In this document: piece after piece, positions 1 through 10,111 of the stretch
Layout of the letters: each line of letters opens with the position of its first letter
Numbering within the stretch: the stretch's first letter is position 1
Source: Campylobacter concisus
GTDB lineage: Bacteria; Campylobacterota; Campylobacteria; Campylobacterales; Campylobacteraceae
DNA length: 64,000 bases
NCBI RefSeq assembly: GCF_015679985.1
Contig: NZ_CP049239.1
Span: 1,302,001-1,366,000, forward strand
Direction of reading: 5' to 3'
Position numbers and translations under genes: made by a program
Notes under the pieces: generated by a model
What the model was told of the DNA's origin: nothing
The model's input: only the letters and a program-made list of their open reading frames with translations
Database searches by the model: none

Positions 1-877
1 CTTTTTTTGGATGATACTTACCGTTTTTAACATCGTTCATTAAATTTTCTATCTCGCCAAGGCTTTTTGTGCTTAAAAGCTCATACCAGCGCCACATTAG
101 CTCATCGCTTATACTAAGCGTTTTTGCAAACATATCATTTGCATTTTCAGTTACGCCGATGTAGTTTCCAAGGCTCTTGCTCATCTTATTTACACCATCA
201 AGCCCCTCAAGAAGTGGCATCATGATAACAGCTTGCTCTTTGCCAACATTATATGTTCTCTGCAAGGTTCTACCCATTAGAAGGTTAAATTTTTGATCCG
301 TACCGCCCATCTCGATGTCGCACTTCATCGCAACACTATCATAACCTTGAAGAAGTGGATACATAAATTCACAAATTGAAATTGGACTACCAGATTTTAT
401 CCTTTTTTCAAAATCATCGCGCTCTAGCATTCTAGCGACTGAAAATGTACTAGTTAGCTCTATCATTCCAGCAGCTCCAAGCTCATTTGACCATTTTGAG
501 TTAAACATTATCACGGTCTTTTTTGGATCTAAAATTTTAAAAACTTGCTCTTCATAAGTCTTTGCATTTTTTAAAACAGTCTCTTGATCTAGCTTTTTTC
601 TGGTGGCTGATTTGCCGGTTGGATCGCCTATTTGAGCAGTGAAATCGCCTATTAAAAACTGCACGATCGCACCATGTTTTTGAAGAAGTGCCATCTTGTT
701 TAAAACGACTGTGTGTCCTAAGTGAAGATCTGGAGCAGTTGGATCAAAACCAGCCTTTACATAGAAATTTTCACCTTTTTCATAATAGTTCTTTATTAAA
801 TTCTCAACTCTTTCAAAGTCAATAATCTCGGCAACACCGCGTTTTATCTCTTGTAAAATTTCAGCTATATCTTGCAT
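1..877 (-). CDS. tyrS: Tyrosyl-tRNA synthetase (3' part missing)
   Basis: Charges tRNA-Tyr with tyrosine in the cytoplasm. The first 292 codons are in the window and the C-terminal end runs off the left edge. The class I signature HLGH lies near residues 52-55 and KMSKS at 231-235, with the [14 protein letters not shown] stretch around 77-90, as in the long bacterial TyrS type (about 400 residues). The start is the ATG at 877, preceded by AGGAG at 885-889. It is the last visible gene of the pyrH-rpoZ-spoT-tyrS run and begins 10 bp after the spoT stop. The missing part should hold the S4-like tRNA-binding domain. Confidence 0.95.
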   Translation of the reverse strand, partial: MQDIAEILQEIKRGVAEIIDFERVENLIKNYYEKGENFYVKAGFDPTAPDLHLGHTVVLNKMALLQKHGAIVQFLIGDFTAQIGDPTGKSATRKKLDQETVLKNAKTYEEQVFKILDPKKTVIMFNSKWSNELGAAGMIELTSTFSVARMLERDDFEKRIKSGSPISICEFMYPLLQGYDSVAMKCDIEMGGTDQKFNLLMGRTLQRTYNVGKEQAVIMMPLLEGLDGVNKMSKSLGNYIGVTENANDMFAKTLSISDELMWRWYELLSTKSLGEIENLMNDVKNGKYHPKK

Positions 878-887
878 TATCTTTCTC

Positions 888-3077
888 CTAGTTGTGGTAT
901 GGATCGCTTTGCGAAACGAAATCTATAATCTTATATCTATCTTTTATCTTCTCTCTTAGCTCGTTTGCATCGATATTTTCGGCCATCTCAACACTTATCT
1001 CAAATGTATCACCGCTAAGGTCATTTGCTTCGTTTAGCGAGATTGTAGCCAAATTTACATCTAGTCTAGCAAGATATGTTAAAAATTCAGCCAACGCGCC
1101 TTTTCGGTTCTCTAGATTTAATAAAATTTTATATCTATGTGGGGCATTTCTAGTCCATTTGACAAAGATGATTTCATTGCCCTTATCCATAAGCTTTCCA
1201 GCACGCTCACAAAGTTTGTGATGCACTGTCACATTGTGCCCATTTTTAAAGCCAACTATACTATCACCTCTTTTTGGGTTACAACAATAGTCAAACTCGA
1301 CATTTGAAATTTTATGATTTGAATAGATTACGATATTTTCAAATTTTTGCTTTTTAACCTGATATTTGTCGCCCAAAGAGATCATAAAAGGACGCTCTTT
1401 TTTTATATACTTTTTAAGCATATTTACGACCTCTTGCAAAAAATCACTTTCAGTTGCAGCACGAAAAACTTTTTTGCCTAAATTTTCATGCTCTATCCAG
1501 TCTAAAATTCTATCTTTAGAAACGCCAAAAACCGACTTTAAAATATCAACTGCAATTTTATAATTTATATCTTTTATCTTTTGCTTGCAGTATGTTCTTA
1601 TCGTAGCCCTTGCTTTACCAGTTCGAACGCTATTTATCCATGAACAGCGAAATTTTGCCTCTTCGCCAGTTACGATCCTTACAATATCGCCGTTTTTTAG
1701 CTCTGTTAAAAGTGGCATCCTGACGCGATTTATATAAGCTTCTTTTGCGTAAAGTCCGATCTCTGTGTGAATCTCATAAGCATAATCAAGTGCAGTAGCC
1801 CCGCGTGGAAGCGTAAAAACCTCACCTTTTGGCGAATAAACCGCAATATCTTCTATGTAAAGACTATCTTTTGCATATTCATAAAGCTCTTCGACGTTAC
1901 TTTCAGCTTCATTGTTTTGCATACCAATGTCGTTTAGCCAGTCAAGTTTTGGATTAAGTAAACTGCCCTCACCATTTTTGTATTTCCAATGAGCTGCGAC
2001 ACCGTATTCGGCGGTTTTGTGCATATCATAAGTACGAACTTGTGCCTCAAAAATACTCTTATTATCAAAAATAGTTGTATGTATCGTTTGATAGCCATTT
2101 TGCTTTGGAAGCGCAATATAATCCTTAAATCTCGAAATAAGAGGATTAAAATTTATATGCAAATTTCCAAGCGCAAGATAGCAATCAAGCGGCTTTTGCA
2201 CAAGAATTCTAATAGCAAGCAAATCAAGCACCTCTTCAATCGAAATCCCTTTTCTTTGCATTTTTAAATAAATCGAATAGTAATGCTTTATACGTTTTTG
2301 TATCTCAAAAGTGCCCTCAATAAAGCCATTTTCAAGCAAAATTTGATTTACTTTCTCGTAAAAAGCATTTAGCTTAAGGCTAAGCTGCTGCTTATTTTTA
2401 TTTAAAAAACTATCAATCTTGGCGTATTCTTCTGGCATAGCATATTTAAAACTTAGATCTTCAAGTATATTTTTAATCGATGAAATTCCAAGCCTATGAG
2501 CGATCGGAGCATAGACCATAAGCGTCTCTTCAGCAATTCGTTTTTGTTTTTCTACTTTTAATGCATCAAGGGTTAGCATATTATGAAGTCTGTCACAAAG
2601 CTTAACCACAAGAACTCTAACATCCTCAATGGAGATTAAAAGCATTTTTCTAAAGGTTAGTGCCGAGCTTGCTAGTTTTTCGTTACTACTTGAGCTTGCA
2701 AGCTTGTTTTCTCTTATAGCAACTATCTTCGTAAGCCCTTCAACCAGCTTTGCCACTTCATCGCCAAATTCAGCCTGGACTTCACTAAGCGTAACTTCAG
2801 TATCTTCAACTACATCGTGAAGTAGTGCAGCTATGACCATGCTCTCATCTCCACCCATATTTGCTACTATTGATGCTACCAATATAGGATGGATTGCGTA
2901 TGGCTCGCCACTTTTGCGATATTGACCAGCATGAGATGTGACACAGCTATCTATAGCTTTGTCTAATTTCTCGCTTCGTTCGCAAAGAGAAAAGAGCAAC
3001 GTTATAGCTTCTGAAACATTTTTACAAGGTAAAATTTGTTCTATTAGCTGCTCTAAAAAAAGACTATTTTCCTTCAA
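888..3077 (-). CDS. spoT: Bifunctional (p)ppGpp synthetase/hydrolase (RSH family)
   Basis: Makes and degrades the stringent-response alarmone (p)ppGpp. The protein has 729 residues, the usual length for a long RSH enzyme. The N-terminal hydrolase domain keeps H49 and the HD pair (LLHDVVEDT, near residue 87), so hydrolysis should work. The synthetase domain shows RIKH (262-265), GYQTIHT (328-334) and EAQVRT (344-349). A TGS domain (about 405-465) and a C-terminal ACT domain (about 650-729) follow. No ATG lies near the N-terminus; the start is a TTG at 3077 inside the end of rpoZ, overlapping it by 14 bp, which suggests translational coupling. It is probably the only long RSH here, as in other Campylobacter, but the window cannot show that. 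Confidence 0.95.
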   Translation of the reverse strand: MKENSLFLEQLIEQILPCKNVSEAITLLFSLCERSEKLDKAIDSCVTSHAGQYRKSGEPYAIHPILVASIVANMGGDESMVIAALLHDVVEDTEVTLSEVQAEFGDEVAKLVEGLTKIVAIRENKLASSSSNEKLASSALTFRKMLLISIEDVRVLVVKLCDRLHNMLTLDALKVEKQKRIAEETLMVYAPIAHRLGISSIKNILEDLSFKYAMPEEYAKIDSFLNKNKQQLSLKLNAFYEKVNQILLENGFIEGTFEIQKRIKHYYSIYLKMQRKGISIEEVLDLLAIRILVQKPLDCYLALGNLHINFNPLISRFKDYIALPKQNGYQTIHTTIFDNKSIFEAQVRTYDMHKTAEYGVAAHWKYKNGEGSLLNPKLDWLNDIGMQNNEAESNVEELYEYAKDSLYIEDIAVYSPKGEVFTLPRGATALDYAYEIHTEIGLYAKEAYINRVRMPLLTELKNGDIVRIVTGEEAKFRCSWINSVRTGKARATIRTYCKQKIKDINYKIAVDILKSVFGVSKDRILDWIEHENLGKKVFRAATESDFLQEVVNMLKKYIKKERPFMISLGDKYQVKKQKFENIVIYSNHKISNVEFDYCCNPKRGDSIVGFKNGHNVTVHHKLCERAGKLMDKGNEIIFVKWTRNAPHRYKILLNLENRKGALAEFLTYLARLDVNLATISLNEANDLSGDTFEISVEMAENIDANELREKIKDRYKIIDFVSQSDPYHN

Positions 3078-3279
3078 CTATTGCCTCTAAGCCTATTTTG
3101 CCCTCAGCTACTTCAAGTAGTGCAATGTCAGCAAATTTCATCTTTGAAGTATCGGCTTCTACAAGTACCACTGCTCCATTTGCTAGTGCTTCTGCACGCT
3201 TTGCTACGATAAGTGAAAGTTTATATCTATCATCACCAACTTGTTTTAACGCTCTTGCTGTTATTTGTTCTGTTCTCAT
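3064..3279 (-). CDS. rpoZ: RNA polymerase omega subunit
   Basis: Small subunit (71 residues) that helps fold and assemble the beta-prime subunit of RNA polymerase. The N-terminal pattern RTEQITARALKQVGDDRYKL matches the conserved omega helix, followed by IVAKRAEAL. The length is normal for the epsilonproteobacterial form. It lies between pyrH and spoT, and its last codons overlap the spoT TTG start. Linkage of rpoZ to spoT is widespread in bacteria, which supports the call. The ATG start has an upstream AAGGAT-like ribosome site near 3290. Confidence 0.92.
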   Translation of the reverse strand: MRTEQITARALKQVGDDRYKLSLIVAKRAEALANGAVVLVEADTSKMKFADIALLEVAEGKIGLEAIVEGK

Positions 3280-3297
3280 ATTTATCCTTTTTAAAAT

Positions 3298-4032
<735 letters not shown>

Positions 4033-4087
4033 TCACACATTCTAGCCAAAAAGGCTTTAAATTTAGCTAATAACGCTTACAAAGTGG

Positions 4088-5308
4088 CTATTTTGAGATC
4101 ATTTCAAGTGGATCGATGTGGTAGTTTCTTTGCGTTACTTCAAACGTTAAATCATTTCTTACTCTACCTATGACGTAGCCTTTTTGTACGACTGAGCCTA
4201 CCTTAACCGTCGGTGCGATCTGACTTAGGTGAGCATAGATCGTGTGGATGCCATTTTCGTTTTCTATAATGACTACATTTTCAAGCATCGGAGTTGCTTT
4301 TGCAAAGACCACTTTGCCATTTAGCACGCTTTTAACTTTGGCATCTGGCGTGGTTGAGCGAAGTGTGACTGACTCATTAAAAATTTTGATGTTATATATC
4401 GGATCTACATAGTTTCCAAATTTTTGCTTTACAGTGTAGCTATCAAGAGGAGCGATTGTCTTTGCACCTGAATATTTTTTGACCGAGCTTGTTTGATAGC
4501 CTCCACCCATTGGCTGGCTTTTTTCGCCTTTTTTACCACCTTTGCTTGCAGCTGCTTTTTCTTGTTTTTCTCTAGCTGCACGTGCGGCTTCATCTTCTTG
4601 TTTTTGCATGATAGCAAGCTGCTCTAGCGTCTTTCTTAGCTCATCTTGCTGGGCTTGAAGCTTGGCTAGCTTTTTACTATAAATTTCCTTATCTCGCTTG
4701 AGTCCATTTATAGTATTTTTTTGCGTACTTTCTAAATTTTGCAAGTCACTTTGCTTGCGTCTATAGTTTTTGATGCTTGAGTTTATCTCACTTATTTTGT
4801 TTGATTTATTTTTTATCTTTTCGATCGTATCTTCATAGTTTTGACTAAGTCTTTTAAAATCCTCTTTTGCAATGGCATTTAGCTTGGTTAAAATTTGAGA
4901 CGAGATGATGCTCTCCTCGCTTTGCTTGCCCTCAATTGCAGACATCAAAAGATCAAACGACAAATCTTCTGCGATGATCCTTATCATGTTTTGCTCAAGC
5001 TCCTTTTGAGTGCGTTCTAGCTCTTTGTTTTGCTTAGTTAGATCATCAAGCTCAATAAGTGCTTTTGAAGCATTTGTCTCAAGAACTGAAATTTGACCTT
5101 TTAAATTTGTGATATCACCACTTATACCTCGAAGTTTTTTCTCGCCACTTACGATGTCACCGGCCAAATCATCTAGCTTTTTACTAAGCTGCTCACTCAT
5201 CGCCTGACTCGACCTTAATGAGTTTTTGGAGTCTTTGATCTTCTCTTTGGTATTTGACGCAAAAGCTAGACTAAAAGCTAGCAAAAATATAAAAATTCCT
5301 TTTCTCAT
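4088..5308 (-). CDS. EnvC-like coiled-coil protein with degenerate LytM/M23 domain
   Basis: Predicted periplasmic activator of cell-wall amidases at division. A signal peptide (about residues 1-17) is followed by a long coiled coil (20-240), a lysine- and glycine-rich linker (240-275) and a C-terminal LytM/M23 domain (about 300-406). The zinc ligands of active M23 peptidases appear lost: the usual H-x3-D is replaced in DPIYNIKIFNESVTLRS, and HxHFE is replaced by DLTFE, although YAHLS remains. This matches E. coli EnvC, which binds FtsX and switches on amidases without cutting peptidoglycan itself. Its ATG overlaps the ftsX stop as ATGA, and ftsX and ftsE lie directly upstream, so FtsEX control is the natural inference. 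No amidase gene is in the window. Confidence 0.82.
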   Translation of the reverse strand: MRKGIFIFLLAFSLAFASNTKEKIKDSKNSLRSSQAMSEQLSKKLDDLAGDIVSGEKKLRGISGDITNLKGQISVLETNASKALIELDDLTKQNKELERTQKELEQNMIRIIAEDLSFDLLMSAIEGKQSEESIISSQILTKLNAIAKEDFKRLSQNYEDTIEKIKNKSNKISEINSSIKNYRRKQSDLQNLESTQKNTINGLKRDKEIYSKKLAKLQAQQDELRKTLEQLAIMQKQEDEAARAAREKQEKAAASKGGKKGEKSQPMGGGYQTSSVKKYSGAKTIAPLDSYTVKQKFGNYVDPIYNIKIFNESVTLRSTTPDAKVKSVLNGKVVFAKATPMLENVVIIENENGIHTIYAHLSQIAPTVKVGSVVQKGYVIGRVRNDLTFEVTQRNYHIDPLEMISK

Positions 5309-6120
5309 ATCGTGCTTTTTCTAGCCTTACTCATTACCAAACTAACAGCAAAAATACTTAAAAACATAGCCACGCCAAATAAAATAAAAATATCTCTTGA
5401 AGGATCAAGACTAGGCAATACCACATCAATACTTGCGGCATTTTCTCTAAAAATTTCAATACCAGGCAAGAAAAAGAAAAATGCACCGACTGCAACGGTA
5501 GCAACTAGGCTATCAACCATGGCTGATTTGTAAAGCATGGCTGATTTTAGCCAAAATGGTGCTCCAAAAAGCGTCATAATCTCGATGCGCTCTCTATGCT
5601 CAAATAACCAAATTTTAGCCTGCTTTAGCATAAGCATAAGCCCTATTACGCAAAGTATCGCCATAAAAGCATACGATATACTTTTGGCTAAATTTAGTAT
5701 TTTAAAGACCTTATCGTGAGTCTTTGAAAATGTTTCAACCTTTGTGATCCCATCAAATTTTAAAAGTTTTTGCTTTAGCTCACCCATGTACTGTGGTGTC
5801 GGAAATTCGCTAAGTTTTAGCGAGTAAAATTTAGGTAGTGCATTTTGTAGTATGGATAAATTTTTAGCAGAGATGTCATTTGAAAGGCGGTCGATGATCT
5901 TTTGCGGACTTAGTGGCTCGAGGCTAGCTAGATTACTCACAATCGGCTTTAGCACGGGCTCACTTAGCTCTTTACTTGAAACTATGACGATGTTGTAGTC
6001 ATTTCCCATAAGTCTTTCATAATCTCTCACAACCTTATCAGCAGTTAGGCTAAACTGCACGGAAAACAAAAGCGCGATCAGCGGTAGGATGAATCCAAGA
6101 TGATTTTTAAGCGATCTCAT
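5305..6120 (-). CDS. ftsX: Cell-division ABC transporter permease FtsX
   Basis: Inner-membrane partner of FtsE. It carries a cytoplasmic N-terminus, a first membrane segment (about residues 10-26), a large periplasmic loop that in other bacteria binds EnvC, and three more membrane segments in the C-terminal half with the FtsX core. At 271 residues the length is typical. An in-frame ATG at 6132 exists, but GGAGG at 6126-6130 lies five bases from the ATG at 6120, which is the better start. The gene overlaps ftsE upstream and the EnvC-like gene downstream, giving a three-gene translational chain. Confidence 0.85.
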   Translation of the reverse strand: MRSLKNHLGFILPLIALLFSVQFSLTADKVVRDYERLMGNDYNIVIVSSKELSEPVLKPIVSNLASLEPLSPQKIIDRLSNDISAKNLSILQNALPKFYSLKLSEFPTPQYMGELKQKLLKFDGITKVETFSKTHDKVFKILNLAKSISYAFMAILCVIGLMLMLKQAKIWLFEHRERIEIMTLFGAPFWLKSAMLYKSAMVDSLVATVAVGAFFFFLPGIEIFRENAASIDVVLPSLDPSRDIFILFGVAMFLSIFAVSLVMSKARKSTI

Positions 6121-6778
6121 GCACGCCTCCATTTTCTATGACGAAGTGACGGTATGGGATACGAAGTGTCGATGGGATATGGTGCGTGACAACTACTACG
6201 CTCGTGCCTAAAAATTCCCTAGCTGATTTTAAAAGCGACCAGATAACATCGCTTGAGTATTCGTCTAAATTTCCAGTTGGCTCGTCGCATAAGAGCAAAT
6301 TTGGATTGTGTGCCAGTGCCCTTGCCATCGCTACTCTTTGCTGCTCACCACCGCTTAGCTCCATTGGATATTTATCAGCTTTATGAAGCATATTTACATG
6401 TTTTAAAAGCTTCGCTACTTGCTTTTTACTCACATTTTGATTGATGCCTTTGATGATGAGTGGCAACATGACGTTTCTTTCCACATTCCATTCATTTATC
6501 AAACGATAATTTTGAAATATAATGCCAACTCGCTGCCTAAGCTCACAAAGTCTTTTATCATCTATGTCGTCCATTTGTGTCATGCAGATATTTAGCTCTC
6601 CAGCAAGGGGTGAAATTTCTCCGTAAAATGATTTTAAAAGCGTACTTTTTCCACTCCCACTCTTGCCTGTTATAAAAACAAAATCATTTGCATAAATATC
6701 TAAATTAACACTGTTAATTACGATTTCATCGCGTTCATAAGCTAGGCTCAAATTTCTTGCACTAATTATCTCTTGCAT
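6107..6778 (-). CDS. ftsE: Cell-division ABC ATPase FtsE
   Basis: ATPase that drives conformational signalling through FtsX during septation. All ABC motifs are intact: Walker A GKSGSGKS (38-45), Q-loop near IIFQNYR (87-93), signature LSGGEQQR (141-148), Walker B LLLCDEP (161-167) and the switch histidine in VVVTHH. The 223-residue length is normal for FtsE. It overlaps trmB upstream and ftsX downstream. LolD-type lipoprotein exporters are the main alternative for an ABC protein of this size, but the FtsX-like partner and EnvC-like neighbour favour FtsE. Confidence 0.88.
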   Translation of the reverse strand: MQEIISARNLSLAYERDEIVINSVNLDIYANDFVFITGKSGSGKSTLLKSFYGEISPLAGELNICMTQMDDIDDKRLCELRQRVGIIFQNYRLINEWNVERNVMLPLIIKGINQNVSKKQVAKLLKHVNMLHKADKYPMELSGGEQQRVAMARALAHNPNLLLCDEPTGNLDEYSSDVIWSLLKSAREFLGTSVVVVTHHIPSTLRIPYRHFVIENGGVHEIA

Positions 6779-7949
6779 CAGCCAAATACTCCTTCAAAAG
6801 CTCATGTGCAGCTAAATTCTCACGAATTAATATCGGTTTTTTTATAAAATATTCGTTTTTCTCATCGCTTATTTTGATAAAACATTGCTCGGGTTTATTA
6901 AATGCTCCAAAAGCAACTTTTAGCAAAATTTCATCTTCATTTATGATATAAATTTCTTCGAAATGTAAAAAATAATCTTCTTTTTTGATGATAAAATTTT
7001 TAAAATTTTTAATGATATTTTTTACGCTTGTCTTTTCTTTAAAGCTAAAATCTCCAGCTAAAACACTCTCGCTACTTTCAATCTCACAAGTATAAATAAC
7101 ATCATAAATATCCTTATCTTGGCGTCTCCAGCGGTCTTCGTACTTACTAGTTACTTCTAAATTTCTATTTTTAAAAGCTTCTATTTTTGAGTTTGTAGGC
7201 TCTAAAAATTTACTCAAGCTAAAGTCGCAATACTCCTTGCTGTCAGTCCTTAACTCAAATTTACCGCCAAGCTTTAGTATCCTCTCGCATTCAAGTGCAA
7301 ATGCCGACGAGACCACACGTCTATGCTCTGCTTTATCCCATGGCACTGGAAAATGTAAAAATACCCTATCGACTAAATTTGAGCCAATAAGCGAGAGTAA
7401 AAGTCTGGCGTCGGTGTTTATTAGACGCACGTTTTCTAGGTCATTTGCCTTAGCTAGCTTTGCTACTTGCTCGATACTTGGCTTATAGACCTCTATGCCG
7501 ATAACTAAGGCATTTGGATTGTTTTTGGCTTGATAAAGTAAGTGTCTACCAGAACCAAAGCCGATCTCTATAAAAATTTGATCAAATTTATCTTTTAGCT
7601 CGCAAAATGCTGGCACAAATTCTTCAAGGCTTAAAATTTCACTCACTTTTTTAGTCAAATTTGTCTTTTTTACAGCAAATGCTTGGCTGATTACATCATT
7701 GCAATTTTGCTCCTTAAAAAGTTCCAGCGCCTCTTGCAAAAGGCCGACTTTAGCTGGCTTTGTAAGCTTCTCCCCCTTTACAACAACGCCATTTTTACCG
7801 GGCTTTATAACTAGAAAAAAGCTCTCTTCTTCATTTTTTGTGTAGATGAGCCTCTCGTTTCGCCCATTTGCCTGCCAAAGAAATTTGACTTTGTCATTAC
7901 CAAATGGAAATGAGAGCTCTTTTAAAGACGAAGCGATAAAATTTGGCAT
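6762..7949 (-). CDS. trmB: tRNA (guanine-N7)-methyltransferase
   Basis: Methylates G46 of tRNA using S-adenosylmethionine. The methyltransferase core lies in the middle of the 395-residue protein: IEIGFGSGRHLL (about 131-142) binds SAM, FLHFPVPWDKAEHRR (about 196-210) is the TrmB substrate motif, and LRTDSKEYCDFS follows. The protein is much longer than the roughly 230-residue enzymes of other phyla because of an N-terminal extension of about 110 residues and a C-terminal extension of about 100, a form known in epsilonproteobacteria. Its ATG shares a base with the stop of the fibronectin-domain gene (TAATG), so the two are translationally coupled. Confidence 0.9.
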   Translation of the reverse strand: MPNFIASSLKELSFPFGNDKVKFLWQANGRNERLIYTKNEEESFFLVIKPGKNGVVVKGEKLTKPAKVGLLQEALELFKEQNCNDVISQAFAVKKTNLTKKVSEILSLEEFVPAFCELKDKFDQIFIEIGFGSGRHLLYQAKNNPNALVIGIEVYKPSIEQVAKLAKANDLENVRLINTDARLLLSLIGSNLVDRVFLHFPVPWDKAEHRRVVSSAFALECERILKLGGKFELRTDSKEYCDFSLSKFLEPTNSKIEAFKNRNLEVTSKYEDRWRRQDKDIYDVIYTCEIESSESVLAGDFSFKEKTSVKNIIKNFKNFIIKKEDYFLHFEEIYIINEDEILLKVAFGAFNKPEQCFIKISDEKNEYFIKKPILIRENLAAHELLKEYLADARDN

Positions 7950-8506
7950 TATTTTATGCTAACTTCTGCTTTTGATGACTTATCAGAGGCGATGCCGTAC
8001 TCATCGATAGCTACGACGCTGTAAGAATAGCTAGCTCCTTTTTGCACGCTATCATCTCTAAGTCCAGTACCATCTATGCCACTAAAAATTTTCTCACTTG
8101 CACCACTTCTATAAACCGTGTACGAACTGGCTCTATCAACTACACTCCAATTTACATTTACTCCGCTACCATCGTAGCTAGCACTAATATTTGGAGTCTT
8201 TGGCGCACCAAGTGTTATCCCCACGATTGGCTCTTCTTGTTTTAAGCTCTCAAGGCCGTCTTTATCGACTGCTGTGACTCTGTAATACCTTGTTGCCACA
8301 TTTGTGTTTATGAGATCTTCATAGGTGTTGCTAGTCGTTTTTGCTAGGTATGTGTAAGGTAAAATTTTACTTGTCGTTCTATAAACCTTAAAATAAGCAA
8401 AATCCTCAGCTGGTGCGTAATCCCAAGTTAAAATTATCTTTTTTGGTGCATTTTTGGTTGCTTGAAGATTTGTTACCGATTTAGGGTAACTCCTTTGTCG
8501 TTGCAC
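7949..8506 (-). pseudogene. FlpA-like fibronectin type III protein, 3' half after a frameshift
   Basis: Encodes the C-terminal part of a FlpA-type adhesin, from about the middle of the protein to the natural stop. Two Fn3-like repeats are visible (about residues 9-93 and 95-185 of this piece), with the typical LTWDYAP and NVNWSVVD strands. The open frame could start at a GTG (8506), but no ribosome site precedes it. Removing one T at the ACCCTAAA site (near 8485-8490) joins this frame to the upstream half without a gap, giving KELP then KSVTNLQA. It is therefore most likely not an independent gene. Its TAA overlaps the trmB start. Confidence 0.85.
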
Positions 8507-9155
8507 TTATGTTTTGGCTTGGTTTTGAAACAACGCCTGAAGAAGTTTTAACTAAAATTCTATACTCATAAGACTTACCAGGTTTTACCTCAGTATCGAT
8601 ATACTCGGCGTTTAGTCTACCATTTACCTCTGCGATTTGGCTAAATTTATTAACTCCGGCATCACTTCTTTGAATGATATAGCTTGCCACGGTGCTATCA
8701 GGATGTGGTCTCCAGATCACTTTTACACGTCCTGGAAGCCCTGTAATAGCTTGCGAAAACGGTACTGAGTCAAGCAGTGGCTTTGTAGTTGCTGTTGCGA
8801 TCGTGCCCGGTTGAGAGATGGCATTACTTGAGTAAGTTCTCATTTGGTAGGAGTAAGTTGTCTCTGGAGCTAGATTGCGGTCCACATAGTGCGTTGCAAA
8901 GCGGTCTTTTATGTTTGCAACTAGTTGCATTTTTGAGTTCGCATCATTTGGATTTGAGCGGTAAAGATAGTAGCCAACGACGCTCTCATCGGTTACTGGA
9001 TTCCACTCGAAGCCAACTTCTGTCATATCTGAAATAGTTTTTAAACTTGTAATCGTAGGCAGTGACATACTTTGCTGAGTCGGTACGCTAGAGCCGCATC
9101 CCGCTAAGAAAGCTGCTAAAAATGGTGTCAATATGCGTAGGGCAAATTTTTTCAT
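8481..9155 (-). pseudogene. flpA: FlpA-like fibronectin-binding lipoprotein, 5' half before a frameshift
   Basis: N-terminal half of an outer-membrane lipoprotein of the FlpA family, which in C. jejuni binds host fibronectin. A lipoprotein signal with lipobox LAGC lies at about residues 17-20, followed by two Fn3-like modules (about 35-125 and 130-224). The start is the ATG at 9155, seven bases after AAGGAG; a TTG at 9158 is less likely. The frame ends at a TAA shortly after KELP. With the downstream piece the total is about 410 residues, the usual FlpA length, so a one-base change has split the gene, or the base is a sequencing error. The first 70 bp overlap the end of rluD. Confidence 0.85.
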
Positions 9156-10065
9156 CAAAAATCTCCTTGGGAATTTTTTTGTAAATTATCTGGTTAAAGT
9201 CATCATACGTTTTTGCGGTAAATTCTACCCTTTTGCCAGTTCTTGGATGGATAAAATAAAGCATATAAGCGTGAAGCATAACCCTGCTTATTTTATCGCC
9301 TTGGCTCTTAAATCCGTATAAATCATCGCCTAAAATATGGCGGTTTATGCTAGATAGGTGCACTCTTATCTGATGAGTCCTGCCTGTAAAAAGTTTTGCT
9401 GCTATTAAATTTATGCCATTTTCACTTAGTAAATTTACAAAGGCGCTTTTTGCAAATTTAGCGTCCGCAACGATCGCTTTTTTTAGGCGATTGTTTGGAT
9501 TTCTGCCGATTGGCTTGTTGATGATAACATCCTCTTTTAGCGGTAGATCGGTGAGTGCTAAATAAATTCGCCCCATACTCTTATCGCTTAGCTGCTCGCT
9601 TAGTTTTGCGTGAGCGAAGTTATTTTTAGCAACGACAATAGCGCCACTTGTACCCTTATCTAGGCGGTGAACGATGCCAGCTCTTACATCGCCATTTAAA
9701 TTTGAGAGCATAAAGCCCTTTTTATTTAGCCATTCAACAAGTGTCGCCTCTTTTACACTTGGAGCTTGATGAACGACGATTTGCGGGGGCTTGTTTAGCA
9801 CTATGAGATCGTCGTCTTCATAGATGATCGGGATGTCAAAATTTACTTCGTATTCGTTTTGCACCTCTTTTCTTAGGGCAAAATTTACGCAAATTTCATC
9901 GTTTTCGCTCAGTAAAAAGCTTGGTTTTGAGACTGGTTTTAAATTTACGCTTACAAGGGAGTCTTTTATCAAATTTAAAGCTTGATTGCGTGAAATTTGA
10001 AGCTCTTTGGCTACTGCTACGTCGAGTCTTGAGCTATTTAAAACATTAAATTTAACCAAAATCAA
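9088..10065 (-). CDS. rluD: RluA/RluD family 23S rRNA pseudouridine synthase
   Basis: Converts specific uridines of large-subunit rRNA (or tRNA) to pseudouridine. The N-terminal S4-like RNA-binding region (about residues 10-60) precedes the catalytic domain with HRLDKGTSG (133-141), whose aspartate D136 is the nucleophile, and RTHQIRVHL near 227. At 325 residues the length is normal. No ATG lies at the N-terminus; TTG at 10065 gives MILVKFNV and fits family alignments. The gene runs divergently from rodA. Which exact RluA-family member it is cannot be settled from sequence alone. Confidence 0.87.
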   Translation of the reverse strand: MILVKFNVLNSSRLDVAVAKELQISRNQALNLIKDSLVSVNLKPVSKPSFLLSENDEICVNFALRKEVQNEYEVNFDIPIIYEDDDLIVLNKPPQIVVHQAPSVKEATLVEWLNKKGFMLSNLNGDVRAGIVHRLDKGTSGAIVVAKNNFAHAKLSEQLSDKSMGRIYLALTDLPLKEDVIINKPIGRNPNNRLKKAIVADAKFAKSAFVNLLSENGINLIAAKLFTGRTHQIRVHLSSINRHILGDDLYGFKSQGDKISRVMLHAYMLYFIHPRTGKRVEFTAKTYDDFNQIIYKKIPKEIFDEKICPTHIDTIFSSFLSGMRL

Positions 10066-10079
10066 AGCCTTGTTTGTGA

Positions 10080-10085
10080 TATAAT
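10080..10085 (+). promoter_or_regulatory. -10 box for rodA
   Basis: TATAAT lies 27 bases upstream of the rodA start codon in the short divergent gap between rluD and rodA, with TGTGA directly before it. Epsilonproteobacterial sigma-70 promoters often show only a clear -10, as here. Transcription would begin near 10092. Confidence 0.5.
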
Positions 10086-10111
10086 CTAGCCCAAAAATTA
10101 AGGTTTGCTTC

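Noticed and set aside
4429..4617. A lysine-rich minus-strand frame within the EnvC-like gene.
   Set aside because: It is the +1 shadow of the low-complexity linker of that gene.
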